The notes under the pieces: generated by a model
Databases searched by the model: none
What the model was told of the DNA's origin: nothing
What the model saw: the letters and a program-made list of their open reading frames with translations, nothing else
Translations under genes and position numbers: made by a program
Origin: Streptomyces sp. IMTB 2501
GTDB taxonomy: Bacteria; Actinomycetota; Actinomycetes; Streptomycetales; Streptomycetaceae
DNA length: 64,000 nucleotides
NCBI RefSeq assembly: GCF_001953885.1
Contig: NZ_MQUS01000018.1
Location: forward strand, 115,479 to 179,478
Reading direction: 5' to 3'
Shown: piece by piece, positions 34,023 to 44,600 of the stretch
Numbering within the stretch: position 1 is the first letter of the stretch
Layout: every line of letters begins with the position of its first letter

Positions 34023-35896
34023 GTGCCAGGCTGAATGCGGCCCTGATCCCCGGCACGGACCGCCCCGTCGTCATCGGCGAATACCCCTACTACCGGGCCG
34101 ATCCGGCCAACTGGGCAGGCAATCTGCGGGAGTTGCGCTCCCTCGGCGTCGACGTCGTCTCGTTCTACCTGCCCTGGCGGTTCCACGAGACCGGCGAGGG
34201 CGAGCAGCGCGCGTTCGACTTCCACGGCAAGACCGACCCGCAGCGCGACGTCGTACGGCTGATCAGCCTCGCCGCCGAGGCGGGCCTGGCCGTCCTGGTC
34301 AAGCCCGGCCCCTTCATCCACGCGGAAGTACAGCTCGGCGGGCTCCCCGACCGGCTGTGCGACTCCGGACGCACGCCCTACCGGGGGCTGACCGGCGACC
34401 TGCTCACCTCCCAGGCCAAGCCGTTGCCCAGCCTCCTCGACCCGGCCGTCAAGGACGAGGTCGCCACCTGGCTGCGGGCCGTGGCCGATGAGGTCGTGTC
34501 CCCCACGGCCGCCCCCCGGGGCCCGGTCGTCGCGCTCCAGCTGGGCAACGAGGGCATGTCCGGTGACGTGCACATCGCCATCGACGCCCAGGACGCCTCC
34601 CCGGCGGCCCGCGAGGAGTTCGCCCGCTGGCTGTCCGCCCGGGGACTGACCGACGAGGCGGCGCGCGCCGGCGACGAACTCGCCGACTGGCCCAGCGCGC
34701 TGCGGCTGCTGTGGTCGCGCTGGTCCGGCGAGGCCATCGCCGGGCTGTGGGACTGGATCTCCGACCTGTTCCCGGCCGGCCCCGCCCGGGTGGCCAATGT
34801 GCCCCTGGCCCGCGCCATCGGACCGGACGCCACCATCGACGCCTGGGCCGCCCGGCACCGCGCCCTCAAGGGATCCCGGCACCTGATCGGGCACACCGAG
34901 TGGGTGGGCAACCCGGCGCAGAGCCCGGAGGCCTTCTCCACGCATCTCGGCGAGATCCTGCTGGGAGACACCGATGTGCTCGAAGCCAACTGGGGCTTCA
35001 CCTGGGACGACGAGTCCTTCGCCGGTCCGCGCACGCCCCTGTTCAACGCCCTGCTGGCCCTGACGCTCGGATCCACCACGGTCAGCGTCTATACCGCCTG
35101 CGCGGCGGGCACCTGGGGCGAGTTGATCGACATGGACCCGGAGGGGCTGCGCGCCGAAGGCGTCGACCCCGCCCTCCACGCGCCGCCGTACTGCCCCGGC
35201 GCGCCCCTCACGGAGGCCGGTGACCACAACCCCACCGCCGAGAGTCTCAAGCTGCTCGCCCGCTTCCTCGACCAGCACGGCGCCGCCCTGGCGGGAAGCC
35301 GGCTCGACCGCGACGCGGATCTGCTCGTCGACCGTGCCCTGGCGGAGGCGGGCGCGTGGCAGCGGGAGGGGAAGACCGTCCTCCAGGAACTGACCGAGGC
35401 TGTTCACGAGCAGCTGCGGGACACCCATCGTCTGGTCGGCCTGCGCTGGCTCGACGAGGCCCCGCACCGCACCGCCCAGGACGCCGCCGGTGCCCTTGGT
35501 GTGCTGCGCGCGGGTCACCCCGGCGCGAGTACCGCACCCGTCGAACTCAGCGTCGCCGCGGGTGTTCCCGCGCACGGTGCCGTGGCCGAGTTCGTCGCCG
35601 GGCTGGCCACGGACGTCCGCCGCTGGACGTCCGCCCATCGGCGTGCCGTCGCCCTCACCCGGACGGGCCCCGACGGCACCCGCTTCATCGGTGCCTTCAA
35701 CCCCACCGGCACGGACGACCGGGTCTCCGGTGCCGACGGCGACTGGGCCGTCGAGTTGCCCGCGGGGACCGCGGCGCTGGCCGTCTCCCGGGAAGGCAAA
35801 CTCCTGGGCTGGCTGGCGACGCCCACGGCGTCCACCGCCGTCACCCTGACCTGGGGCGGTGAACAGGCCGACGCCTTGCGCGTGACGGCCTCCTGA
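34019..35896 (+). CDS. GH35-like beta-galactosidase-type glycoside hydrolase
   Basis: About 625 residues. The N-terminal TIM barrel matches GH35: GEYPYYRADPANWAGNLREL, then VSFYLPWRFHE, then VKPGPFIHAEVQLGGLP, then the acid/base-type glutamate in ALQLGNEGM. A nucleophile glutamate probably lies in DVLEANWGFTWD. C-terminal beta domains follow. There is no signal peptide, so it is cytoplasmic. It starts at GTG 34019, overlapping the dehydrogenase stop, and is thus co-translated with azasugar-type genes. Possible jobs are trimming a glycosylated intermediate, making a sugar precursor, or acting as a decoy target for a galactosidase-inhibiting product. All three are inference. Confidence 0.75.
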   Translation: MSARLNAALIPGTDRPVVIGEYPYYRADPANWAGNLRELRSLGVDVVSFYLPWRFHETGEGEQRAFDFHGKTDPQRDVVRLISLAAEAGLAVLVKPGPFIHAEVQLGGLPDRLCDSGRTPYRGLTGDLLTSQAKPLPSLLDPAVKDEVATWLRAVADEVVSPTAAPRGPVVALQLGNEGMSGDVHIAIDAQDASPAAREEFARWLSARGLTDEAARAGDELADWPSALRLLWSRWSGEAIAGLWDWISDLFPAGPARVANVPLARAIGPDATIDAWAARHRALKGSRHLIGHTEWVGNPAQSPEAFSTHLGEILLGDTDVLEANWGFTWDDESFAGPRTPLFNALLALTLGSTTVSVYTACAAGTWGELIDMDPEGLRAEGVDPALHAPPYCPGAPLTEAGDHNPTAESLKLLARFLDQHGAALAGSRLDRDADLLVDRALAEAGAWQREGKTVLQELTEAVHEQLRDTHRLVGLRWLDEAPHRTAQDAAGALGVLRAGHPGASTAPVELSVAAGVPAHGAVAEFVAGLATDVRRWTSAHRRAVALTRTGPDGTRFIGAFNPTGTDDRVSGADGDWAVELPAGTAALAVSREGKLLGWLATPTASTAVTLTWGGEQADALRVTAS

Positions 35897-35994
35897 GAAC
35901 GCGGGCGGCGGGACAGCGAACCTGACCTCGCTCTCCCGCCGCCCGTCCGCGGACCGACGAACACCCCGAACCCGCTTCGAGCCCAGGTGTCGCC

Positions 35995-38190
35995 TTGTTC
36001 CAGAACCACGTCCAGAACCACGACGTCGCATCCGCCACGGCCACCACCGTGTTCCGCCCCGCGGGTCGCGACACCCTCACCGCTCTGCGCGACCTCATCG
36101 AACAGGAGCATCCGATCTTCGCGATGCCCTCCTGGTTCGTGACCGCCGACTCCGCCCACGCCGGCCACTTGATCAGCGAGTTCCTGCGGGAACTCGGCGG
36201 ACCCGGGACCCCTGCGGCCTACCGCAGCTTCTTCGCCAACTCCCGCTACGAAGCCCTCCACGGAGCGGTGAAGCTGCTGCGCCACCGCGCGGCCGATTCC
36301 GCGGCCCGGCACCACGGACGCGTTCTCGTCCTCGATCCCGATGGCACACTCACCCGCCGCGCCGACCCGCTCGGCGACGGCCCCGACCGGGCGCTCGCCC
36401 CCGGGCTCCACAGCCACCCCACCCTTGCCGCCCTGCGCACGGCCGCCGACGGCGCCGACCACTGCGGCCTGGTGCTGCGCGGCACGGAGCGACTCGGCGC
36501 GGACGACCTGGCCGATCTGGCCACGCTCGTCCGCGACGTCCGGGCCCGCGGCACCCGCATCGCCTTGGACCTGTCCGACGTCGACCCGCTGGCCCCGCCG
36601 TCCGGCACCGTCCGCGCCCTGCGACCCGACCTCTTCGTCCTCGGCGAGTCGCTCACTGGCTACGAGGTGCCCTTCGGCGCCTTCGCGGGCAGCCCCGACC
36701 TGTTCGCGCCCTGGTCCACCCCCTCGACCGGGTTCCTGCACTCCAACACCTACGGCGGCAACACCGTCGCCATGCGCGCAGTCAAGGGCCGGCTGCTGGG
36801 ACGCTGGGACGAACGGCACGCCGTGCACCGCGTCCTGGCCGCCACCGCCCACGACTGGCAGCGCACCCTCGACCTGTACGCCCGGCACGTCAACCCGATG
36901 ACCGTCCGGATGCACCGCAAGCTGCGGGGCGCCCTCCACGTGGTACGCGCGAAGGGTTCCCGGCTCACCGTCCAGCTGGACTCGGGCCGCCGCCTCGACC
37001 TCGTCGACGGACTGTGCGGTGCGGGTCTCGGCGTGGCCGGGCACAACCCCGTCGATGCCCTCACCGATGTCGTCCGCACACACGACACGGAACGCGACTA
37101 TGTCGCCGAACTCCAGCGCGTCCTCGCCCGGGACACCGGGCTGCCCCACACCTACCCCGCCGTCAGCGGGGCCTCTGCGGTGGAGAGCGCGTTCATCCTG
37201 GCCCGGCTGGCCCGCCCCGAGCGGCGCCGGATCGTGGTCTTCAAGCACAACTACGGCGGCAAGACCCTGGTGTCCCTGCTGGCCACCGCCGCCGAGCGCA
37301 CCCGTGCCCCGTTCGGGCCGCTGTACGAGGACATCCGCTACATCGACCCGTACACCCCGCATGCCGCCGAGGAGTTCCGCAAGGAGGCGGCGACCGGAGA
37401 GGTCGGTCTGGTCTGGATCGAACTCGTCCACGGCAGCTCCGACTCCTACGCGCCCATTCCCTCCACGCTGCTCGACGCCGTCTCCGAGGGCCGAGAGCCG
37501 CACGGGTACCTGGTCGGCGTCGACGAGGTCCTCACCTCGTACTACCGCTGCGGCACCCGGTTCGCGCACCAGGGCAGGCTGCCCGAGATCGACCTGATGA
37601 GCCTGTCGAAGGCGCTCAGCTACGGCTGCTTCCCGACCGGGGCCGCCCTGGTCTCCGACGCCGTCCACGAGGCCGCCCGCCGCACCGCCCCGCAGCTCGT
37701 CGAGGAGCTGCGCACCCGGCACGCCCACCAGCTCGGTGCCCATTTCTCGCTGCAGGCCGTCGCCCAGGTCGACGCGCTGCACCTGGACCGGCGGGTGGCG
37801 GCCCTGTCCGCCGTAGTGGACAAGGGGATCGCCGCGATGGACACCGGCCCCGTCGGCGTCGTCGGGCGCCGCTTCGCCGAGGGCCTGCTGGGCCGCTTCG
37901 AACCTCGCGTGCCCGGACCGCTGCGCCGCGTCGTCGACCCCGAGGGCGAGTGGATGACCTTCGCCCTGATCATCTGGTGGATCACCCGGGCCAGGGCCTT
38001 CGTCGTCTACGACGTATTCCTGCTGCCGCTCGTCGCCACCGAGGACGAGATCCGCCAGGTGATGCGCGGGGCCCGGGAACTCTCGCGCACCTCCCCGTAC
38101 CGCCTCCTCGCCCAGGTGGGCCTCTTCCATCTGGGCGAGCGGGCACGCGCCTTCGCGCGCACCCTGACCACCGCTAGGAGCACCGCATGA
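35995..38190 (+). CDS. Two-domain class III aminotransferase with a degenerate first half
   Basis: 731 residues. The C-terminal half (about 300-720) is a class III aminotransferase. It has the PLP-ring aspartate in YLVGVDEVLTSYY and the Schiff-base lysine in LMSLSKALSYGCFPTGAA. The N-terminal half (about 30-300) resembles the large domain of the same fold (FFANSRYEALHGAVKLLR, then RPDLFVLGESLTGYEVPFGAFAG), but the position of the lysine is occupied by glutamate, so it cannot bind PLP normally. Such a tandem is unusual. The pseudo-domain may be structural or bind a carrier protein. The start TTG 35995 has AGGTG upstream and is less certain than the rest. It is followed with overlap by the SnoaL-like gene. 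Confidence 0.75.
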   Translation: MFQNHVQNHDVASATATTVFRPAGRDTLTALRDLIEQEHPIFAMPSWFVTADSAHAGHLISEFLRELGGPGTPAAYRSFFANSRYEALHGAVKLLRHRAADSAARHHGRVLVLDPDGTLTRRADPLGDGPDRALAPGLHSHPTLAALRTAADGADHCGLVLRGTERLGADDLADLATLVRDVRARGTRIALDLSDVDPLAPPSGTVRALRPDLFVLGESLTGYEVPFGAFAGSPDLFAPWSTPSTGFLHSNTYGGNTVAMRAVKGRLLGRWDERHAVHRVLAATAHDWQRTLDLYARHVNPMTVRMHRKLRGALHVVRAKGSRLTVQLDSGRRLDLVDGLCGAGLGVAGHNPVDALTDVVRTHDTERDYVAELQRVLARDTGLPHTYPAVSGASAVESAFILARLARPERRRIVVFKHNYGGKTLVSLLATAAERTRAPFGPLYEDIRYIDPYTPHAAEEFRKEAATGEVGLVWIELVHGSSDSYAPIPSTLLDAVSEGREPHGYLVGVDEVLTSYYRCGTRFAHQGRLPEIDLMSLSKALSYGCFPTGAALVSDAVHEAARRTAPQLVEELRTRHAHQLGAHFSLQAVAQVDALHLDRRVAALSAVVDKGIAAMDTGPVGVVGRRFAEGLLGRFEPRVPGPLRRVVDPEGEWMTFALIIWWITRARAFVVYDVFLLPLVATEDEIRQVMRGARELSRTSPYRLLAQVGLFHLGERARAFARTLTTARSTA

Positions 38191-38591
38191 GCCAGCAGAA
38201 CGTCGATGTCGTCCGCCGTTTCTTCCAGCTCTTCGACGAGGGACGGCTGACGGACATCGAGGCTCTCCTCACCGACGACTTCGAGTGGGTCTACCACGGT
38301 CCGAAGTCCCTGCCCTGGGCCGGCACGTACCGGGGCGTCGAAGGATTCCGGCAGTTCTTCACCATCGTCCGCGACCTGATCCAGGTGCAGGAGTGCGCTG
38401 CGTACGACTACCTGGACGCGGGCGACCGGGTCGTCGTCCTCGGCGTCAGCCGCACCCGGGTGCTCGCCAACGACCGCCGCTACGAAGCCCAGTGGATGAA
38501 CGTCTTCACCGTGCGCGACGGTCTGATCTCCCGCTACCTGGACCTCTACGACACCGCCAGCGTGGTCGAGGCCCTCGGCCAGGAGCACTGA
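38187..38591 (+). CDS. SnoaL-like / NTF2-fold protein
   Basis: 134 residues with the alpha+beta cone pattern of SnoaL-like proteins: DVVRRFFQLFDEGRLTDIEALL, then FEWVYHG, then GVEGFRQFFTIV and WMNVFTVRDGLISRYLDLYD. Members of this fold act as cyclases, isomerases or hydroxylases, or simply bind ligands. The ATG overlaps the stop of the two-domain aminotransferase. It may catalyse a cyclisation or isomerisation of the amino-polyol or peptide intermediate, but no catalytic residue assignment is safe. Confidence 0.7.
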   Translation: MSQQNVDVVRRFFQLFDEGRLTDIEALLTDDFEWVYHGPKSLPWAGTYRGVEGFRQFFTIVRDLIQVQECAAYDYLDAGDRVVVLGVSRTRVLANDRRYEAQWMNVFTVRDGLISRYLDLYDTASVVEALGQEH

Positions 38592-38601
38592 ACCAGAGCA
38601 C

Positions 38602-41600
38602 ATGAACGCAGCCAGAGCCCACACCCTCGGCGACGCCTTCGCCGATGTCGTACGCGCCCGCGCCGAGCACACCGCGCTCGTCCACGGCGAACTCCGCCTG
38701 ACCTACCGCCACCTGGCCGGCTGGGCCGCGTCCGTCGCGGACCGTCTCGGCCGTGCCGGGGCCGCGGGTGCACCCGTCGGCATCCGTGCCCCCCGGTCCG
38801 CGGGGACCGTCGCCACCGTCCTCGGCGCGGTCCTCGCCGGATGCGCCTACGTACCCCTTGACCCGGACGCGCCCGACGCTCGGTTGTGCGCCCTGGTGGA
38901 GGACTTCGGCTTGCGCACCCTGTGCGTGGCGCCCACCGAGGCCGACCGGCTGCGCACGCTGCTGCCGGGAGTGCTGATCTTGACCGTCGACGCGGAGATG
39001 CCGGACCCCGAACCCCTTGCCGTCGCGCCGAGCGCCCCGGACACGCTCGCCTACATCATCGCCACCTCGGGCACCACCGGGCGGCCCAAGGGCGTGGAGG
39101 TGGAACACCGTGGCGTCCTCACGCTCGCCCGGGCCCCGGAGGCGGGGTTCCGGCCCGACGACGTGGTACTCCAGCTCGCCCCCCTCCATGTCGACCCGTC
39201 CGTTTTCGAGATCTGGGGCGCCCTGCTGAACGGGGCCACCCTCGTCCTGCCCGAAACCGCCCGGCCCGGCGTCCACGACATTGGACGGGAGGTGCGCCGG
39301 CACCGGGTGAGCGTGCTCCGGCTCGCCGCACCGCTGTTCGCGCTCGCCATGGAGCACATCACCGACGCGCTGCGCGGACTGCGGCTGTGCGTGTCGGGCG
39401 GTGACCGGGCCTCGGCCGATGCCGTGCGCGCGGCACTGCGCGAGTTGCCCGGCTGCCGGATCGTCAACGGCTACGGGCCCACGGAGACCACGGTCTACGC
39501 CTGCTGGCTGGTGCTCGACGCCCGGCACCCCTACGCCGACGACTGGCCGGACGTGCCGATCGGCCGCCCCTTCGCCGACGCCACCGTCCACGTGGTCGAC
39601 CCCGACCGGCGGCCGGTCGCCCCCGGCGAGGAGGGCGAACTCTGCGTCGGCGGGCCCGGCGTGGCCCGCGGCTACCTGGGCCGGCCCGACCTCACCGCCG
39701 ACCGCTTCGTCCCCGAACCCGGTCGGCCCGACCGCACCGCCTACCTCACCGGCGACCGGGTCCGGCTGCTGCCGGACGGCAACCTCGCCTTCCTCGGCCG
39801 CACCGACGACCAGGTCAAGATCCGGGGCCACCGGGTCGAACCGGCCGAGACGGAACGGGCCCTGCTCGCCCATCCCGCGGTCCGCGAGGCCGCCGTGGTG
39901 GCGCACGGCACCGGCGAACGGCGCAGGCTCGCGGCGTTCGTCGTCCTCCGGGACGTGGCCCCCGAGCCGGCCCTCATCGCCCACGCGGCGACACTCCTGC
40001 CGTCGCCGCAGGTCCCGGCGACGGTGACGGCGCTGGCGCAGCTGCCGGTCACCCCGAACGGCAAGACCGACCGGCCCGCCCTCGCCCAACTGGCCGCGCG
40101 GGCACCCGACATGGCCGGGTCCGGCCTCCCGGACACGTCCACCGAGCATGTCGTGGCGGACCTGTGGCAGGAGGCGCTGGGTGCCTCGGTCGGCGCGGAC
40201 ACCGACTTCCTCGCCGCGGGCGGCGACTCGCTCACCGCCATGGTCGTACTTGCACGCCTGGAGCGCGCGACCGGCGTGGCCCTGTCGGTCGGGGACCTGT
40301 TCCGCGTGGCCACGGTGCGCGGGCTCGCAGCGCTCGTCGACGCGGCCGCTGCGGCCGGGACCGGCACGTCACTCGCCGTGGAACGGCAGCCCGACGGCAC
40401 CTGCACCCCACCGGCCGCCGAGCGGCAGCCGGACACACACGGCCGCGTTCCGCTCCTGCCCGGGCAGGAGGGCATCTGGTTCGAGCAGCAGGCCAGGCCC
40501 GGGAAGCGGTACGTCATCTCCCGCACCTTCCAGGTGCGGGGGCAGGTCGACGTACCCCGGCTGCGCCGTGCGCTCACCCGGCTCGGGCAGCGGCAGACAG
40601 CCCTGCGCACCGTCGTCCGGCAGGACACCGACGGCTGGTGGCAGACGCCGGACGCGGATCCCGGCGCCGCCGTGGACCACCACGACATGACCCGGATGCC
40701 GCCGGCCGAGCAGCAGCATCGGATCAGCGCGCTCATCGCCGCCGGGACGGCCGCCGGCGAGGCGTCCCCGCTCGTCCGCACCCTGGTGGTCACCCTCGAC
40801 GAGTCCGCCGCCGTCGTCCACTTCGACATCCACCACATCCTCGCCGATGACTGGTCCCTCGACCTCTTCTTCACCGAGCTGTCGGCTCTCTACGACGACC
40901 CGGCGGCCCAACTCACGCCGCTGCGGCTGACATTCGCGGACCATGTGCGCGAGACCCTGGCCCGGCTGCCGGAACGCGAGGACGCCGCGCTGGAGTTCTG
41001 GCGCGGCGCTCTGAAGGACGGCGCGGCCACTGCCGACCTCGTCACCGATCACCCCCGGCCGGCCGTACTCAGCGGCGCAGGGGACCGCGTCCGGCTGCGG
41101 ATCGACGCCGCCGAGAGCGCCCGGTACGCCGAGGCCGCCCGCCGGCACGGCATCAGCCGCTTCATGTTCTGCCTGGCCGGCGTGTACACCGTCCTCGCCG
41201 CACACGCCGAACGCGACTCCCTGTGCCTCGGCAGCCTGGCGACGGGCCGCGGGCGGGCCGGCACCGAGGACCTCGTCGGCTACTTCGTGAACCTGCTGCC
41301 GATCCGGGTCGAGGCCACCGCGGACACACCGGTCCCCACCCTGTTCCGGCGGGTTCGGGAGGCCTGCGCCGCCGCACACGCCCACACCCACGTGCCCTTC
41401 CAGACGGTGTGCCGGGAACTCGGGGCCGCGGGTGTGTCCCGCGGATCCAGCCCCTTCCGCGCGGTCGTCAACCACCAGCAGCACCCGCCCCGCCCGCTCC
41501 GGCTGGGCTCCGCGCCCGTCGAGCCCCGGCCGCCGGCCGAGGACGACACCGCAAAGTTCGAGCTGACCTTCACCTTCCACGAGTCGTCCCAAGGACTCGC

Positions 41601-44600
41601 TCTCGACGTGGAGTTCAGCACCGACCTCTACCACCGGGACACCGTCGAGCGGCTCGCGGGCCAGCTCGTCGCGGTGCTGGGCCGGCTCACCGACGCCGGT
41701 CCGGACACCGCCCTGCGTGACATCGAGTTGCTCGAACCCGGCGAGCGGGGACAACTCCTTGCCACACCGGCGTCCGAGCGGCTCCCGGCCCACCCGGACG
41801 CCACCCTCACCTCGCTGTTCGCCCGTGCGGCCACCGCCCACCCCGACAAGACCGCCGTGGTGGGGGAGGACACCGCCCTCACCTACCGCGAACTCGACCG
41901 ACTGTCCGACGAGATGGCCAACCGTCTCCTCGCCCAGGGCGCGCGCCCCGGTGAGCGCGTCGCCCTCTGCCTGGAGCGCATGCCCCTGCTGATCGTGGCC
42001 GTCCTCGGCGTGCTCAAGACCGGCGCCGCCTACGTCCCGCTCGACCCGGCGTATCCGGCCGAGCGGCTGCGGTACGTCCTCGCGGACGCCCAGGCCCAGG
42101 CGCTGGTGACCTCGAAGGACATCGCCGACCGGCTGTTCCGACCCGGTACGGAAACCGACGGCCTGCCGCCCGTCCTGGACATCGACTGGCTCGTGCTCCC
42201 CTCGGACGAGCCCCCGCCCGCGCGGGCGGGGGCCTGCGCCACCGACCCTGCCTACATCATCTACACGTCCGGCAGCACCGGCCGGCCGCGCGGCGTCGTC
42301 GTCTCCCATCGCTCGGTCGTCAACACCCTGCACGCCAGTCTGGCCCGCCACCCGTTCACGCCGGACGACGTCTGGCTGCAGCTCACCTCGCCCGGTTTCG
42401 ACGTGGCGGCCTACGAACAGCTCATGCCTCTCGTCTCCGGAGGCACCCTGGTCTACTGCGCGGACGCCACCCGCGGCGACGCCGCCGCACTCGTCCGGGC
42501 CCTGCGCGACTACGGCGTGACCGTGATGGTGATCGTCCCCTCGCTCCTGCGCGCGCTGGGCCGGCCGGACCTCGCCTCGGTACGGGCCCTGATCGTGGCC
42601 GGCGAGCCCGCCGACCCGCACGACACGCGCCACTACGCCCAAGGCCGCGTCGTCATCAACGGCTACGGCCCCACCGAGGCGGCGATCCTTGCCACCACCC
42701 ACGAGGCCGGACCGGACGAGGACCGCGGCAGGATCCCGATCGGCCGGGCGCTGCCGGGAACCACCACCCATGTCATCGACCGCCACGGCAGGCTCGCCGC
42801 CACGGGAGTCCCGGGGGAACTCTGGCTGGGCGGCGCGGGGCTCGCCCTCGGCTACTGGAACAACCCCGAACGCACCCGCGACCTGTTCACCACCGTCCCA
42901 GTCCTCGGCGACCGGCGCCTGTACCGCACCGGGGACCGGGTACGACGGCTGCCCGACGGCACCCTGGACTACCTGGGCCGGCTCGACACACAGATCAAGC
43001 TGCGCGGTTTCCGCATCGAACTCGGCGAGATCGAGGCGACCCTGACCCGCCATCAGCACATTGGTGAGGCCGTCGCGGTGCTGGTCGGCCAGGGATCCGA
43101 CGCCGACCTCGGTGTCGCCTACGTGGGCACTGCCGACGAGCAGGAGGCGCGCGCCCACCTCGTCCGCCACCTGCCCCGCCACATGGTGCCCCGGCTCGTC
43201 GTGCCGGTCGCGCACATCCCGACCAGCAGCCACGGCAAGGCCGACCGCATCACGCTCGCCGTCCGCCTCGCGGCCCACGCGCGCGACCACGGCTCCACCG
43301 AGGAGACCGGCCGCGCCGCGAGCCCGCTGGAACAGGAGCTGCTGGCCCTGTGGCGTGAGGTCCTCGGCAGTGGCCCGTCCATCGGGCTGTCGGACGACTT
43401 CTTCGCGCTCGGCGGGCACTCGCTGCGCGTCATCCGGCTGCTCGGCGAGCTCGAACGACGCTACGGCCACCGGATACCGGTCCGCGACTTCCTCGCCGAG
43501 CCGACGGTCAGGGCCACCGCGCGTGCACTCGCCCGCCCCGACGCCGGCACACGACCGGCGACCGTGCTCCCCGAAGACGTAGTGCTCGACCCCGGCATCA
43601 CCTTCGCCGGGCCCGTCGCCGTGCCGCGCCGCACGGACTCCGTCCTGCTCACCGGTGCCACCGGGTTCGTCGGCAGCCACGTCCTGAGCGAGCTGCTGGA
43701 GCGTACGGAGGGACCGGTGCTGTGCCTCGTGCGCGCTGCGACGCCCGAAGCGGCCCGCGCGCGGCTGGCGCAGGCGGCCCGCCGGTACGCGCTCGCCCTG
43801 GACGCCGCCGACCCCCGGATCGTGCCGCTGCCCGGCGACCTCACGCTGCCCGGACTGGGACTGGCGGGAACTCCCTGGCTGGACGCGGCCCGCGCCGCGG
43901 CCACTGTTCTGCACCTGGGCGCGGAGGTCCACCACCTCTCCGGCTACCAGCACCTCGCCGCGGCGAACGTCGGCGGGACCCAGGAACTGCTGAGGATCGC
44001 CGCCGAGGGCCGGGCCGCCCGCTTCCACCACGTCTCCACGCTCGCCGTGCTGCGCGAGCACACCCCGGACGGCCGCCCGCGCACCCTGAGCGAGTCGACA
44101 CCGGCCGAGCACGAACGCCACCCGCGTGGACGCGGCTACGCCGCGGCTAAGTGGGCCGCCGAACAGCTCGTCCGCCAGGCCGTCGACCGGGGAGCCGACG
44201 CCCGGACGTACCGGCTGGGCCGCGCGGGAGGCAGCGCGACGACCGGCGCGCTCAGCCGCGACGACATGCTCACCCGGCTCCTGGTGAGTTCGGCCGCCCT
44301 CGGCTGCTACCCCGACCACCCGGGCCTCGCTTCCGACGCCCTGCCCGTCGACGTGATGGCCCGCGCCCTGGTGGCGCTGGCCCTCGCCGACGCCCCGCCG
44401 GGCACGGTCCGTCATCTGCACCATCCCCGCCGCAGCGGGCTCGGCGTCTTCCTCGCCGGCCACGACCGGCGCACCGGCTCCCGCACCCGCCCGGTCGCCC
44501 TGCGCACCTGGCTGGGGCGGCTGGACGACGCGGTGGCCCGGGGCACCGAACTGCCCGCCCTGGCCTACCGGGAGCACCTGCGCGAGCTGTGCGACACACC

